Notes under the pieces: model-generated
Told to the model about the DNA's origin: nothing
What the model saw: the letters and a program-made list of their open reading frames with translations, nothing else
The model's database searches: none
Source of the DNA: Streptomyces canus 299MFChir4.1
GTDB taxonomy: Bacteria; Actinomycetota; Actinomycetes; Streptomycetales; Streptomycetaceae
Length of the DNA stretch: 64,000 bases
Direction of reading: 5' to 3'
Assembly (NCBI RefSeq): GCF_000383615.1
Contig: NZ_KB911613.1
Span: 30,222 to 94,221, forward strand
Program-made: the position numbers and the translations under genes
Shown here: in pieces, positions 51,720 to 59,728 of the stretch
Position numbering within the stretch: the stretch's first letter is position 1
How the letters are laid out: each line of letters begins with the position of its first letter

Positions 51720-51982
51720 CACACGAACGCCTCGTGGACGTAGCACCACCGCCAGTCCTCGCCGGGCTGGAACGACTGCACGATCGGATGGGCGTCGGCA
51801 GCCGCGTGCTTACGCGCGTGCTTGTTCGGTGAGGAGTCGCAGCAGCCGACGTGGCCGCAGGTCAGGCAGAGCCTGAGGTGGACCCACGGGGAGCCGAGCA
51901 GCAGGCACTCCTGGCACCCTTCTGGGGTCAGCGGCTGGACCGGCCGGACAAGCGCGAGGTGGGGATCTGCGTGCAGGGTCAT
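51719..51982 (-). CDS. UBP-type zinc finger protein
   Basis: 87 residues. The zinc ligands lie in GCQECLLLGSPW, RLCLTCGHVGCCDSSPNKHARKH and the following His residues, the ZnF-UBP pattern. In eukaryotes this domain binds the ubiquitin C-terminus; in bacteria its role is unknown and it often sits next to TrxR-like genes, as here (ATGA overlap). GGAAAGAG lies 8 nt before the ATG. Confidence 0.9.
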   Translation of the reverse strand: MTLHADPHLALVRPVQPLTPEGCQECLLLGSPWVHLRLCLTCGHVGCCDSSPNKHARKHAAADAHPIVQSFQPGEDWRWCYVHEAFV

Positions 51983-51987
51983 GTGGA

Positions 51988-52434
51988 TCACTCTTTCCGG
52001 GCCGCGATCGACTGCTCCACCCACCGCCGAAGGGCAGGGGCAGGTGCGGCACCCGCCTGCCGGGCGATGATCTGTCCTTTGTCGAGGACCAGCAGCGTCG
52101 GTACCGCCTGGACCTCGAACCGCTGTGCCAGACGCGGGTTCTTGTCGATGTCTACCTTGACCAGCTTGATCGTTCCTGCCAGGTCGGTGGCGACCTGCTC
52201 CAGCGCGGGGCTGACCATGCGGCAGGGTCCGCACCAGGTGGCCCAGAGGTCGACGACGACGGGCACGGTGGCCTGCTCGACGACTTCGGTGAAGTCGTCG
52301 TCGCCCGCATCGGCCATCCACGGCAGCGGCTGCTTGCAGTTGCCGCAGGTGGGGCGGCCCTCGGCGGCCACCGGTACCCGGTTGGTGCGCCCGCAGTGCG
52401 GGCAGACGACGTTGGTGGCTTGCAGGGTGCTCAT
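51988..52434 (-). CDS. trxC: thioredoxin 2 (TrxC-like)
   Basis: 148 residues: an N-terminal zinc ribbon with two CxxC pairs (CPHCGRTN, CGNCKQPL) followed by a thioredoxin fold with the active site WATWCGPCRM and the cis-Pro VPTLLV. This two-part layout is that of TrxC, an oxidative-stress thioredoxin. Its start overlaps the clpB stop, so it is translated with the chaperone genes. Confidence 0.93.
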   Translation of the reverse strand: MSTLQATNVVCPHCGRTNRVPVAAEGRPTCGNCKQPLPWMADAGDDDFTEVVEQATVPVVVDLWATWCGPCRMVSPALEQVATDLAGTIKLVKVDIDKNPRLAQRFEVQAVPTLLVLDKGQIIARQAGAAPAPALRRWVEQSIAARKE

Positions 52435-55070
52435 GCCGCCCTCGCTTCCTTCACATCCTCGGGCTTGTCGTAGGTGACGACCAGTTCTCCGTGTGCGGCG
52501 TCGACGCGGACCGTCGCGCCGTCCTGGACGTCACCGCGCAGCAGGGCGCGCCCGACCATGGTCTCGACCTCGTGGGAGATGTAACGCCGCAGCGGCCGGG
52601 CCCCGTACACCGGGTCGTAGCCCTGGTGGGCGATCAGCTTCCTGGCTGCTTCGGTGAGTTCGACGGTGATGCGGCGTTCGGCGAGGCGCCTTCGCAGCTC
52701 GTCGAACTGCAGCTCCACGATCCGCTCGATCTGCTGCTCACCGAGCGGCTTGAACAGCACGATGTCGTCGACGCGGTTGAGGAACTCCGGGCGGAAGTGC
52801 CCGCGCAGCTCGCCCATCACCAGGGCGCGGGCGTCCGGCTTGATGTCACCCTCGGCGGTCGCGCCGTCGAGGAGGTGCTCGGAGCCGATGTTGGACGTCA
52901 TGATGATCACGGTGTTGCGGAAGTCGACGGTGCGGCCCTGGGCATCGGTGATGCGGCCGTCGTCGAGCATCTGCAGCAGGGTGTTGAAGACATCGGTGTG
53001 CGCCTTCTCGATCTCGTCGAACAGGACGACCGAGTACGGCTTGCGGCGCACGGCCTCGGTGAGCTGGCCGCCTTCCTCGTAGCCGACGTATCCGGGTGGT
53101 GCGCCCATGAGCCGGCTGACGGTGTGCCGCTCCTGGTACTCGCTCATGTCGAGGCGGACCATGTTCTCCTCGGAGTCGAACAGGGCCCGGGCGAGGGTCT
53201 TGGCCAGCTCGGTCTTCCCGACGCCGGTGGGGCCGAGGAAGATGAACGAGCCGATGGGACGGCGGGGGTCGCGGATGCCGGAGCGGGCGCGGATGATGGC
53301 GTCGGTGACGAGCTGGACGGCCTCGTCCTGGCCGATGACGCGCTCGCGCAGGATCTCGTCCAGGCGCAGCAGTTTCTCGCGTTCGCCCTCCTGGAGGCGG
53401 GCGACGGGGATGCCGGTCCAGGAGGCGACGATCTCGGCGATCTCCTCCTCGGTGACGACCTCGCGCAGCAGCCGGTTCTGCCCTTGTTTGGCGGCCAGTT
53501 GCTCCTCCTCGGCCTTCAGCCGGCGCTCCAGGTCCTGCAGGCGGCCGTAGCGCAGTTCGGCGGCGCGGTTGAGGTCGTAGGCGCGTTCGGCCTCCTCCGC
53601 CTCGTGGCGGACCTGCTCCAGTTCCTGGCGCAGTTCCTGCACGCGGCGGATCGCCTGCCGTTCGGCCTCCCACTGGGCGTGTTTGGCGTCGGCCTCGCCG
53701 CGCAGGTCGGCCAGTTCCCTGCGCAGTTCCTCCAGGCGGGCCTTGCTGGCGGGGTCGCTCTCCTTGGACAGGGCCGCGTCCTCGATCTCCAGGCGGGTGA
53801 CGCGGCGGGTGATCTCGTCGAGTTCGGCGGGCATGGAGTCGATCTCGGTACGCAGCCGGGCGCACGCCTCGTCGACGAGGTCGATGGCCTTGTCGGGCAG
53901 GAACCGGTCGGTGATGTAGCGGTGGGAGAGGGTGGCCGCGGAGACCAGCGCGGTGTCCTGGATCTTCACGCCGTGGAAGACCTCCAGGCGTTCGCGCAGT
54001 CCGCGCAGGATGGAGATGGTGTCCTCCACGTCCGGCTCGTCGACCAGGACCTGCTGGAAGCGGCGTTCGAGGGCGGCGTCCTTCTCGATGTGCTTGCGGT
54101 ACTCGTCGAGGGTGGTGGCGCCGATCATGTGCAGTTCGCCGCGCGCGAGCATCGGCTTGAGCATGTTGTCCGCGTCCATGGCCCCTTCGGCGGCCCCCGC
54201 TCCCACGACGGTGTGCAGTTCGTCGACGAAGAGCAGGATGCCCCCCTGGGCGGCCTTCACCTCGGCCAGCACCGCCTTGAGGCGTTCCTCGAACTCACCG
54301 CGGTACTTGGCGCCGGCGACCAGCGAGCCCATGTCGAGGGCGAACACGATCTTGTCGCGCAGGCCCTCGGGCACGTCGCCGCGCACGATGCGCTGGGCGA
54401 GACCCTCGACGATCGCGGTCTTGCCGACGCCGGGATCGCCGATCAGGACGGGATTGTTCTTGGACTTGCGGCTGAGGATCTGCGTGACCCGGCGGATCTC
54501 GGCGTCCCGGCCGATGACCGGGTCCAGCCGCCCGGACCTGGCCTCGACGACCAGGTCGCGGCCGTACTTCTCCAACGCCTCGTAGGCCACTTCGGGGTTG
54601 GCGGAGGTCACCCGCTGGTTGCCGCGGACCTGGGTGAGCGCGCTCAGGAACGAGTCCCGGGTGATGCCGGCCCGGTTGAGCAGTCGCCCGGCGGCGGTCG
54701 ACGAGCCCTCCTCGGCCAGCGCCAGCAGCAGGTGCTCCACGGACACGTACTCGTCCTTGAGGCGTTTGGCCTCCCGCTCGGCCGCGTCCAGCAACCGGGC
54801 CAGGCGCTGGGTGACGAAGACCTGACCGGGCGCCGCGCCTGGCCCGGTGACCTTCGGGCGCCGGGAGAGTTCCTCGCGTACGGCCGCGCGCACTTCCTCG
54901 GGCTCGGTACCGGCCTGTTGCAGCAGCCTAGGGATCAGACCGTCCTCCTGGTCGAGGAGGGCGAGCAGCAGATGCTCGCCGTCGACCTCGGTGTGGCCCA
55001 GGCTGCCGGCGGCGCTCTGCGCCTCCTGCAGGGCTTCCTGTGACTTCTGAGTCAGGCGGTTCATGTCCAT
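52431..55070 (-). CDS. clpB: ClpB disaggregase
   Basis: 879 residues. N-terminal repeat domain, AAA1 with GDPGVGKT, the middle coiled-coil domain (about 410-525, needed for DnaK cooperation), AAA2 with GPTGVGKT and the ClpB C-terminal domain. All Walker motifs are intact. It rescues aggregated protein with DnaK-DnaJ-GrpE from the same operon. ATG 55070 or 55064 may start it; it overlaps cbpM slightly. Confidence 0.95.
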   Translation of the reverse strand: MDMNRLTQKSQEALQEAQSAAGSLGHTEVDGEHLLLALLDQEDGLIPRLLQQAGTEPEEVRAAVREELSRRPKVTGPGAAPGQVFVTQRLARLLDAAEREAKRLKDEYVSVEHLLLALAEEGSSTAAGRLLNRAGITRDSFLSALTQVRGNQRVTSANPEVAYEALEKYGRDLVVEARSGRLDPVIGRDAEIRRVTQILSRKSKNNPVLIGDPGVGKTAIVEGLAQRIVRGDVPEGLRDKIVFALDMGSLVAGAKYRGEFEERLKAVLAEVKAAQGGILLFVDELHTVVGAGAAEGAMDADNMLKPMLARGELHMIGATTLDEYRKHIEKDAALERRFQQVLVDEPDVEDTISILRGLRERLEVFHGVKIQDTALVSAATLSHRYITDRFLPDKAIDLVDEACARLRTEIDSMPAELDEITRRVTRLEIEDAALSKESDPASKARLEELRRELADLRGEADAKHAQWEAERQAIRRVQELRQELEQVRHEAEEAERAYDLNRAAELRYGRLQDLERRLKAEEEQLAAKQGQNRLLREVVTEEEIAEIVASWTGIPVARLQEGEREKLLRLDEILRERVIGQDEAVQLVTDAIIRARSGIRDPRRPIGSFIFLGPTGVGKTELAKTLARALFDSEENMVRLDMSEYQERHTVSRLMGAPPGYVGYEEGGQLTEAVRRKPYSVVLFDEIEKAHTDVFNTLLQMLDDGRITDAQGRTVDFRNTVIIMTSNIGSEHLLDGATAEGDIKPDARALVMGELRGHFRPEFLNRVDDIVLFKPLGEQQIERIVELQFDELRRRLAERRITVELTEAARKLIAHQGYDPVYGARPLRRYISHEVETMVGRALLRGDVQDGATVRVDAAHGELVVTYDKPEDVKEARAA

Positions 55071-55429
55071 GGTGGAAGATCACTCCTCATCCCTGCACGC
55101 CGCAGCGCGGCTTCGAGCAGGCTGATGCGGTCGAGCAGGTCGAGCACCAGACCGATGGATGCGTAGTTCAGGCACAGCCCGGTGCGCAGCCGCTGGACGC
55201 GGGCCAGGGCGGCCGGGGCCGTGGGGTCGAACACCAGGTGCCCCGCGGCGTCGCGCTCGGCGTCGACCAGTCCCAGGGCGACGAACCGGCGGACCAGGTC
55301 GGGATGGAGACCCGAACGACGGGCCACGGTGGCCAGGGAGAGCCCGGGCACGGGCACGATCGCGTACCGCGCGCCCACCTCGGTCGTGCGTGCGGGGGAT
55401 GGGCGGGCCTTGGCAGGTCGGTCGCTCAT
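55061..55429 (-). CDS. cbpM: chaperone modulator CbpM-like (MerR-type helix-turn-helix)
   Basis: 122 residues: YAIVPVPGLSLATVARRSGLHPDLVRRFVALGLVDAERD is a MerR-like helix-turn-helix, followed by a helical end (RLRTGLCLNYASIGLVLDLLDRI) as in CbpM, which binds the J domain of CbpA. ATG 55429 overlaps the dnaJ stop (ATGA) and follows GGAGG by 7 nt. It takes the place that hspR has in the main dnaK operon of Streptomyces, so it could also be a regulator. Confidence 0.8.
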   Translation of the reverse strand: MSDRPAKARPSPARTTEVGARYAIVPVPGLSLATVARRSGLHPDLVRRFVALGLVDAERDAAGHLVFDPTAPAALARVQRLRTGLCLNYASIGLVLDLLDRISLLEAALRRAGMRSDLPPWT

Positions 55430-56367
55430 CACGTCCTCCTGGGGTCGAATGAGGAGACTGCGGCGAGTTCCTCCAGCAGCTCGCGCTCCCGGTCACTCAG
55501 CCGGGGTGGCACCATGATCCGCAGCTCCGCGTACAGGTCTCCGTTCGCGCCGCGCGGGCCCGGCATGCCCTCGCCGCGCAGCCGCAGGCGCCGTCCGCTG
55601 GAGGACCCGGCGGGCACGGTCACCTTCGCCGTGGCACCGCTCGGCGTGGACACCGGCACGGTCGCGCCCAGCGCGGCCTCCCAGGGGGTGACCGGAAGCT
55701 GGACGTACACGTCCCGGCCGTCGAGACGGAACCGGGGGTGCGGCTGGATCCGCACCCGCAGATACAGATCTCCCGCGGAACCGTCGCCGCTGCCGCGGCC
55801 GCCCTCGCCCGCCAGCCGGATGCGTTGGCCGTCGGTGACGCCGGCCGGTACGTCCACCTCGTAGCGCCGCTGCCCGTCGGGCCCGGCGAGGGTGACGGTG
55901 CGGCGGCCTCCGCGGTAGGCCTCCTCGACGGTGAGCGGCAGTTCGGCCTCCTGGTCGGCTCCGGGGACACGCATCCGTCCGGCGCCTCCGAAGAGCGAGC
56001 CGAACAGGTCGTCGACGTCGACGCCCTCGGCACCGAAGTCGCTGGTGGCGTACCGGACCCGGGGACCGCCCCCGGTGGACCATCGGAAGCCGCTGCCGGC
56101 TCCCGCGCCGGCACCGGCGCCGACCCGTTCCTCCCAGTCCTCCGGGACCTTCCGGAAGTCCTCGCCGAAGCGGTCGTAGCGGGTTCGCTGCTCGGGATCG
56201 GACAGGACGCTGAAGGCCTCATTGATCTCCTTGAACCGCTCCTCCGCCTGCGGGTCCTTGTTGACGTCGGGGTGGTACTTGCGGGCCAGGGAGCGATAGG
56301 CCCGCTGGATCTCGTCACGGTCGGCGCTGCGCGGAACGCCGAGCACCTCGTAGAAGTCGCGTGCCAT
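55429..56367 (-). CDS. DnaJ co-chaperone of the CbpA type
   Basis: 312 residues. J domain at 1-70 with the HPD motif (ARKYHPDVNKD), a Gly-rich linker (GAGAGAGAGSGF), then the two C-terminal substrate domains; the zinc-finger region of class I DnaJ is absent, making it CbpA-like. It stimulates DnaK ATPase. CbpM follows by overlap. Confidence 0.93.
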   Translation of the reverse strand: MARDFYEVLGVPRSADRDEIQRAYRSLARKYHPDVNKDPQAEERFKEINEAFSVLSDPEQRTRYDRFGEDFRKVPEDWEERVGAGAGAGAGSGFRWSTGGGPRVRYATSDFGAEGVDVDDLFGSLFGGAGRMRVPGADQEAELPLTVEEAYRGGRRTVTLAGPDGQRRYEVDVPAGVTDGQRIRLAGEGGRGSGDGSAGDLYLRVRIQPHPRFRLDGRDVYVQLPVTPWEAALGATVPVSTPSGATAKVTVPAGSSSGRRLRLRGEGMPGPRGANGDLYAELRIMVPPRLSDRERELLEELAAVSSFDPRRT

Positions 56368-56373
56368 GGCCGC

Positions 56374-56958
56374 TCACTCCCGCTTGGCGACGGTCACGGC
56401 GGCAGGCCGCAGCTGCCGCTCGGCCTCCCCGTAACCGGGTCGCAGGACCTGGACCACGGTGTTCGGATCGGCGTCGGGTTCCTGGACGACGCCGACCACC
56501 TCGTGCCGGGCCGGGTCGAACGGCACGCCGGTCTCCGCATGGCGCGGGTAGCCCAGCCGCTCCAGGACGTTCACGGCCTGGTCCCGCACAGCTCGGACAC
56601 CTTCGACGATCGCACCGGGGTCGGCGGCCGCGTGGCTCAAGGCAAGCTCCAGGTTGTCGATGACGGGCAGGAAGGCCGCAGCCGTACGGGCGCGTTCGGC
56701 CGCGGCCTGTCCCTTCAGCTCCCTGGCGTGGCGTTTGCGCAGGTTGTCGAGGTCGGCCAGGGCGCGGCGCCAGCGGTCGTCGGCCTCGCGCAGCGCGGCC
56801 GCGAAATCGTCGTCGGCTGCGGCGGTGCCGGTTGCGGCGTCGGGCCCCGGCTCGGCCTGTTCGGTCGGCTGTCCGGGCTGCGTAAGGTCCCCGCGCGGCG
56901 GCTGTACGGCGCCTTCCGGTGGCGGGTCGGGCTCTGGGCCCCGGGGTGGGATGGGCAT
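56374..56958 (-). CDS. grpE: GrpE nucleotide exchange factor
   Basis: About 194 residues. A Pro-rich disordered start (about 50 residues) precedes a coiled coil (DDFAAALREADDRWRRALADLDNLRKRHARE) and the beta domain (HEVVGVVQEPDADPNTVVQVLRPGYG). ATG 56958 has GAGG 8 nt upstream and lies 10 nt after dnaK; an upstream GTG at 56967 is also in frame. It resets DnaK by ADP release. Confidence 0.92.
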   Translation of the reverse strand: MPIPPRGPEPDPPPEGAVQPPRGDLTQPGQPTEQAEPGPDAATGTAAADDDFAAALREADDRWRRALADLDNLRKRHARELKGQAAAERARTAAAFLPVIDNLELALSHAAADPGAIVEGVRAVRDQAVNVLERLGYPRHAETGVPFDPARHEVVGVVQEPDADPNTVVQVLRPGYGEAERQLRPAAVTVAKRE

Positions 56959-56968
56959 GGTGGGCACC

Positions 56969-58885
56969 TCAGCCCTTGTCGAACTCGGCGTCGATCACGT
57001 CGTCGTCGGCTCCTGCGCCGCCCGGGCTCCCTGCGCCGGGACCGGATCCGTCCGGTGAGCCGGTGCCCGCCGCACCGCCCGCGGCGGCTCCCGCCTGGTG
57101 GGCCGCGAGCCCTGCGAAGATCTGCTGGAGTTCGGACGTCAGTGGCCGGGCCTTGTCCGCCCCGACCTCGTTCCTGACCGCCTCGCGGGCCTCGGACACC
57201 AGCATCTCGGCGCGGGCCTTCTCGTGCGCGGGCGCGGCGTCGCCGAGCTCGGCGAGGCGCTTTTCGACCTGGTAGGCGATGGCGTCCAGTTCGTTGCGGG
57301 CGTCGACCGCCTCGCGCAGGGCCTGGTCCTGGCCCTGGTTGCGCTCGGCCTCCTGGACCATCCGCTCGACCTCGGTGCGGTCGAGGTTGGAGCTCTCGCT
57401 GATGGTGATGCCCTGTTCCTTGCCGGTGTCCTTGTCCCGCGCGGTGACGTTCAGGATGCCGTTGGCGTCGATGTCGAAGATGACCTCGATCTGCGGCTCG
57501 CCGCGCGGCGCGGGGCGGATGTCGGTGAGCTGGAACCGGCCGAGCACCCGGTTGTCGGCGGCCCGCTCGCGCTCGCCCTGGAGGACCACCACGTCGACGG
57601 CGGGCTGGTTGTCCTCGGCGGTGGAGAAGGTCTCGGAGCGGCGCACCGGGATGGTGGTGTTCCGCTCGATGATCTTCGTCATCACGCCGCCGCGGGTCTC
57701 GACACCCAGCGACAGGGGCGTGACATCGAGCAGCAGGACGTCCTTGACCTCACCCTTGAGTACCCCGGCCTGGATCGCGGCGCCCATCGCCACGACCTCG
57801 TCGGGGTTGACGCTCATGTTGGGTTCCTTGCCGCCGGTCAGCCGACGCACCAGGGCCTGGACGGCGGGGATACGGGTGGAACCGCCGACGAGGATGACCT
57901 CGTCGATGTCGCTCTCGCCGACCTTGGCGTCGCCCATGGCCTGCTCGACCGGTCCCAGGCACCGCTCCACCAGGTCGCCGGTGATCTGCTCGAACGTGGA
58001 CCGCATGATCGAGTCGGTGAGGTGCTTGGGGCCCGCGGCGTCGGCGGTGATGAACGGCAGGCTGACCTGCGTCTGTGTCACCGAACTGAGCTCGGTCTTG
58101 GCTTTCTCCGCCGCCTCGAACAGGCGTTGCAGCGCCTGCGGGTCCTTGCGCAGGTCGATGCCGTTCTCCTTCTGGAAGTCGTCCGCGAGGTGGTCGACCA
58201 GACGCCGGTCGAAGTCGTCGCCGCCCAGGTGGCTGTCGCCGGCGGTGGAGCGCACCTCCACCACGCCGTCACCGACGTCGAGGATGCTCACGTCGAAGGT
58301 GCCGCCGCCCAGGTCGAAGACGAGGACGGTCTCGTGCTCCTTCTTGTCCATGCCGTAGGCCAGGGCCGCCGCGGTCGGCTCGTTGATGATCCGCAGCACC
58401 TCCAGTCCCGCGATCCGTCCTGCGTCCTTGGTGGCGGTGCGCTGGGCGTCGTTGAAGTAGGCGGGCACCGTGATGACCGCCTCCGTGACCCGCTCTCCCA
58501 GCTGCTTGGAGGCGTCGTCGGCGAGTTTGCGCAGCACCTGCGCGCTGATCTCCTCAGGCGCGTAGAGCTTGTCGCGTACCTTGAACCGGGCCGCTCCGCC
58601 TTCGCCCTCGACGACGTCGTACGTCACCGCCCTGGCCTCTTCGGAGATCTCGTCGAAGTGCCGGCCGATGAACCGCTTGGCGGAGTAGATGGTGCCCTTG
58701 GGGTTGAGGATCGCCTGGCGGCGGGCCAGCTGGCCCACCAGACGTTCCCCGGTGTCGGTGAAGGCCACCACGGAGGGTGTCGTGCGGTTGCCCTCGCTGT
58801 TGGGCACGACCGTCGGCTCGCCGCCCTCCCAGACGGCGATCACCGAGTTGGTGGTGCCCAGGTCGATTCCTACTGCCTTGGCCAT
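56969..58885 (-). CDS. dnaK: DnaK chaperone, accessory copy
   Basis: 638 residues with GIDLGTTNSV, DLGGGTFDVSILDVGDGVVEV, the substrate domain from about 385 (VLLLDVTPLSLGVETRGGV) and a lid ending DDDVIDAEFDKG. It looks complete. The operon is dnaK-grpE-dnaJ-cbpM-clpB-trxC-UBP-trxR-like. The upstream gap lacks the HspR box (CTTGAGT-N7-ACTCAAG), unlike the usual Streptomyces dnaK, so control differs. AAGGAG lies 6 nt before the ATG. Confidence 0.95.
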   Translation of the reverse strand: MAKAVGIDLGTTNSVIAVWEGGEPTVVPNSEGNRTTPSVVAFTDTGERLVGQLARRQAILNPKGTIYSAKRFIGRHFDEISEEARAVTYDVVEGEGGAARFKVRDKLYAPEEISAQVLRKLADDASKQLGERVTEAVITVPAYFNDAQRTATKDAGRIAGLEVLRIINEPTAAALAYGMDKKEHETVLVFDLGGGTFDVSILDVGDGVVEVRSTAGDSHLGGDDFDRRLVDHLADDFQKENGIDLRKDPQALQRLFEAAEKAKTELSSVTQTQVSLPFITADAAGPKHLTDSIMRSTFEQITGDLVERCLGPVEQAMGDAKVGESDIDEVILVGGSTRIPAVQALVRRLTGGKEPNMSVNPDEVVAMGAAIQAGVLKGEVKDVLLLDVTPLSLGVETRGGVMTKIIERNTTIPVRRSETFSTAEDNQPAVDVVVLQGERERAADNRVLGRFQLTDIRPAPRGEPQIEVIFDIDANGILNVTARDKDTGKEQGITISESSNLDRTEVERMVQEAERNQGQDQALREAVDARNELDAIAYQVEKRLAELGDAAPAHEKARAEMLVSEAREAVRNEVGADKARPLTSELQQIFAGLAAHQAGAAAGGAAGTGSPDGSGPGAGSPGGAGADDDVIDAEFDKG

Positions 58886-58951
58886 GAGGAACTCCTTCCG
58901 CTACGGGCGCCCCCGTTCTCCCTCGGAGCCGCGCCCGGTCTCCGTAATGGC

Positions 58952-59482
58952 TCAGGTGACGGCGGGACCGCTCCGCGGCCGGCTGCTGCCCTTCCACGCC
59001 CCGCTGCTTGTGCCGGTACTGGTCCCGCCGGGCAGCTCGGCCAGCAGCCGCACCGCCTCGTCGGCGACCGCGTCGTCGGCGACGACGTCGTACCGGCTGG
59101 GCTGCATGAAGCTCACCGAGGCGAAGTCCCGGCGGCCACCCTGGGCCGCGTGCGCCAGCAGGCCGAACAGCGCGCCGACGACTGCTCCGAAAATCAGCCC
59201 GTACAAGGCGAGGAGCAGTCCTGACACGACCGGGTCCAGCCAGTTCAGCAGCCCGAAGATCCATCCGATCAGGGCGCCGGGCAGGGCGCCGCTCGCCGCG
59301 CCGTGCAGGGCGGCCCCGCCGAGTCCCATGCGGCCGGTCACCTGCTCGACCAGGCGCACGTCCTGCCCGACGATGGCCACCCTTTCGACGGGGAAACCCC
59401 GATCGGACAGGTGATCGACGGCGCGTTCCGCCTCCTGGTAGGTCGTGTACGAAGCGATGGTCCTGCGGGCCTGCTCGTTCAT
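58952..59482 (-). CDS. general stress protein-like membrane protein
   Basis: 176 residues. The N-terminus IASYTTYQEAERAVDHLSDRGFPVERVAIVGQDVRLVEQV is the small ferredoxin-like fold of general stress protein 17M relatives. Two Gly-rich hydrophobic segments follow (about 60-115), then a short domain (ASVSFMQPSRYDVVADDAVADEA) and a Ser/Gly-rich tail. Function unknown; stress proteins of this type are induced by heat or salt. ATG 59482 was chosen by family start. Confidence 0.8.
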   Translation of the reverse strand: MNEQARRTIASYTTYQEAERAVDHLSDRGFPVERVAIVGQDVRLVEQVTGRMGLGGAALHGAASGALPGALIGWIFGLLNWLDPVVSGLLLALYGLIFGAVVGALFGLLAHAAQGGRRDFASVSFMQPSRYDVVADDAVADEAVRLLAELPGGTSTGTSSGAWKGSSRPRSGPAVT

Positions 59483-59728
59483 CGGCCAGTCCTTCCTCAC
59501 CGGTTGCAGGTGCCAGCGATCCCTGACAGGCCCAGCGTGGCAACTCGGCAGCACGCTCCGCCTGCCCCCGGCAGGTCAGAACTCGGCGTTGTCGGTCGGT
59601 CCGTGAGAACAAGGCAAAATCCAGACAAGCCGGGTGGCCCGGTCCAGGCTGGGTACTCAGGGCTCGCCGAGGCGTGAATCCCACGATTCGCCTGATCGCC
59701 TCCGATGACCGGAGAAACGGAGTGGTCT

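Noticed and set aside
52491..55043. Long plus-strand frame antisense to clpB, and a similar one (57098-59224) antisense to dnaK
   Set aside because: Both are mirror images of strongly conserved chaperone genes, a known high-GC artefact.
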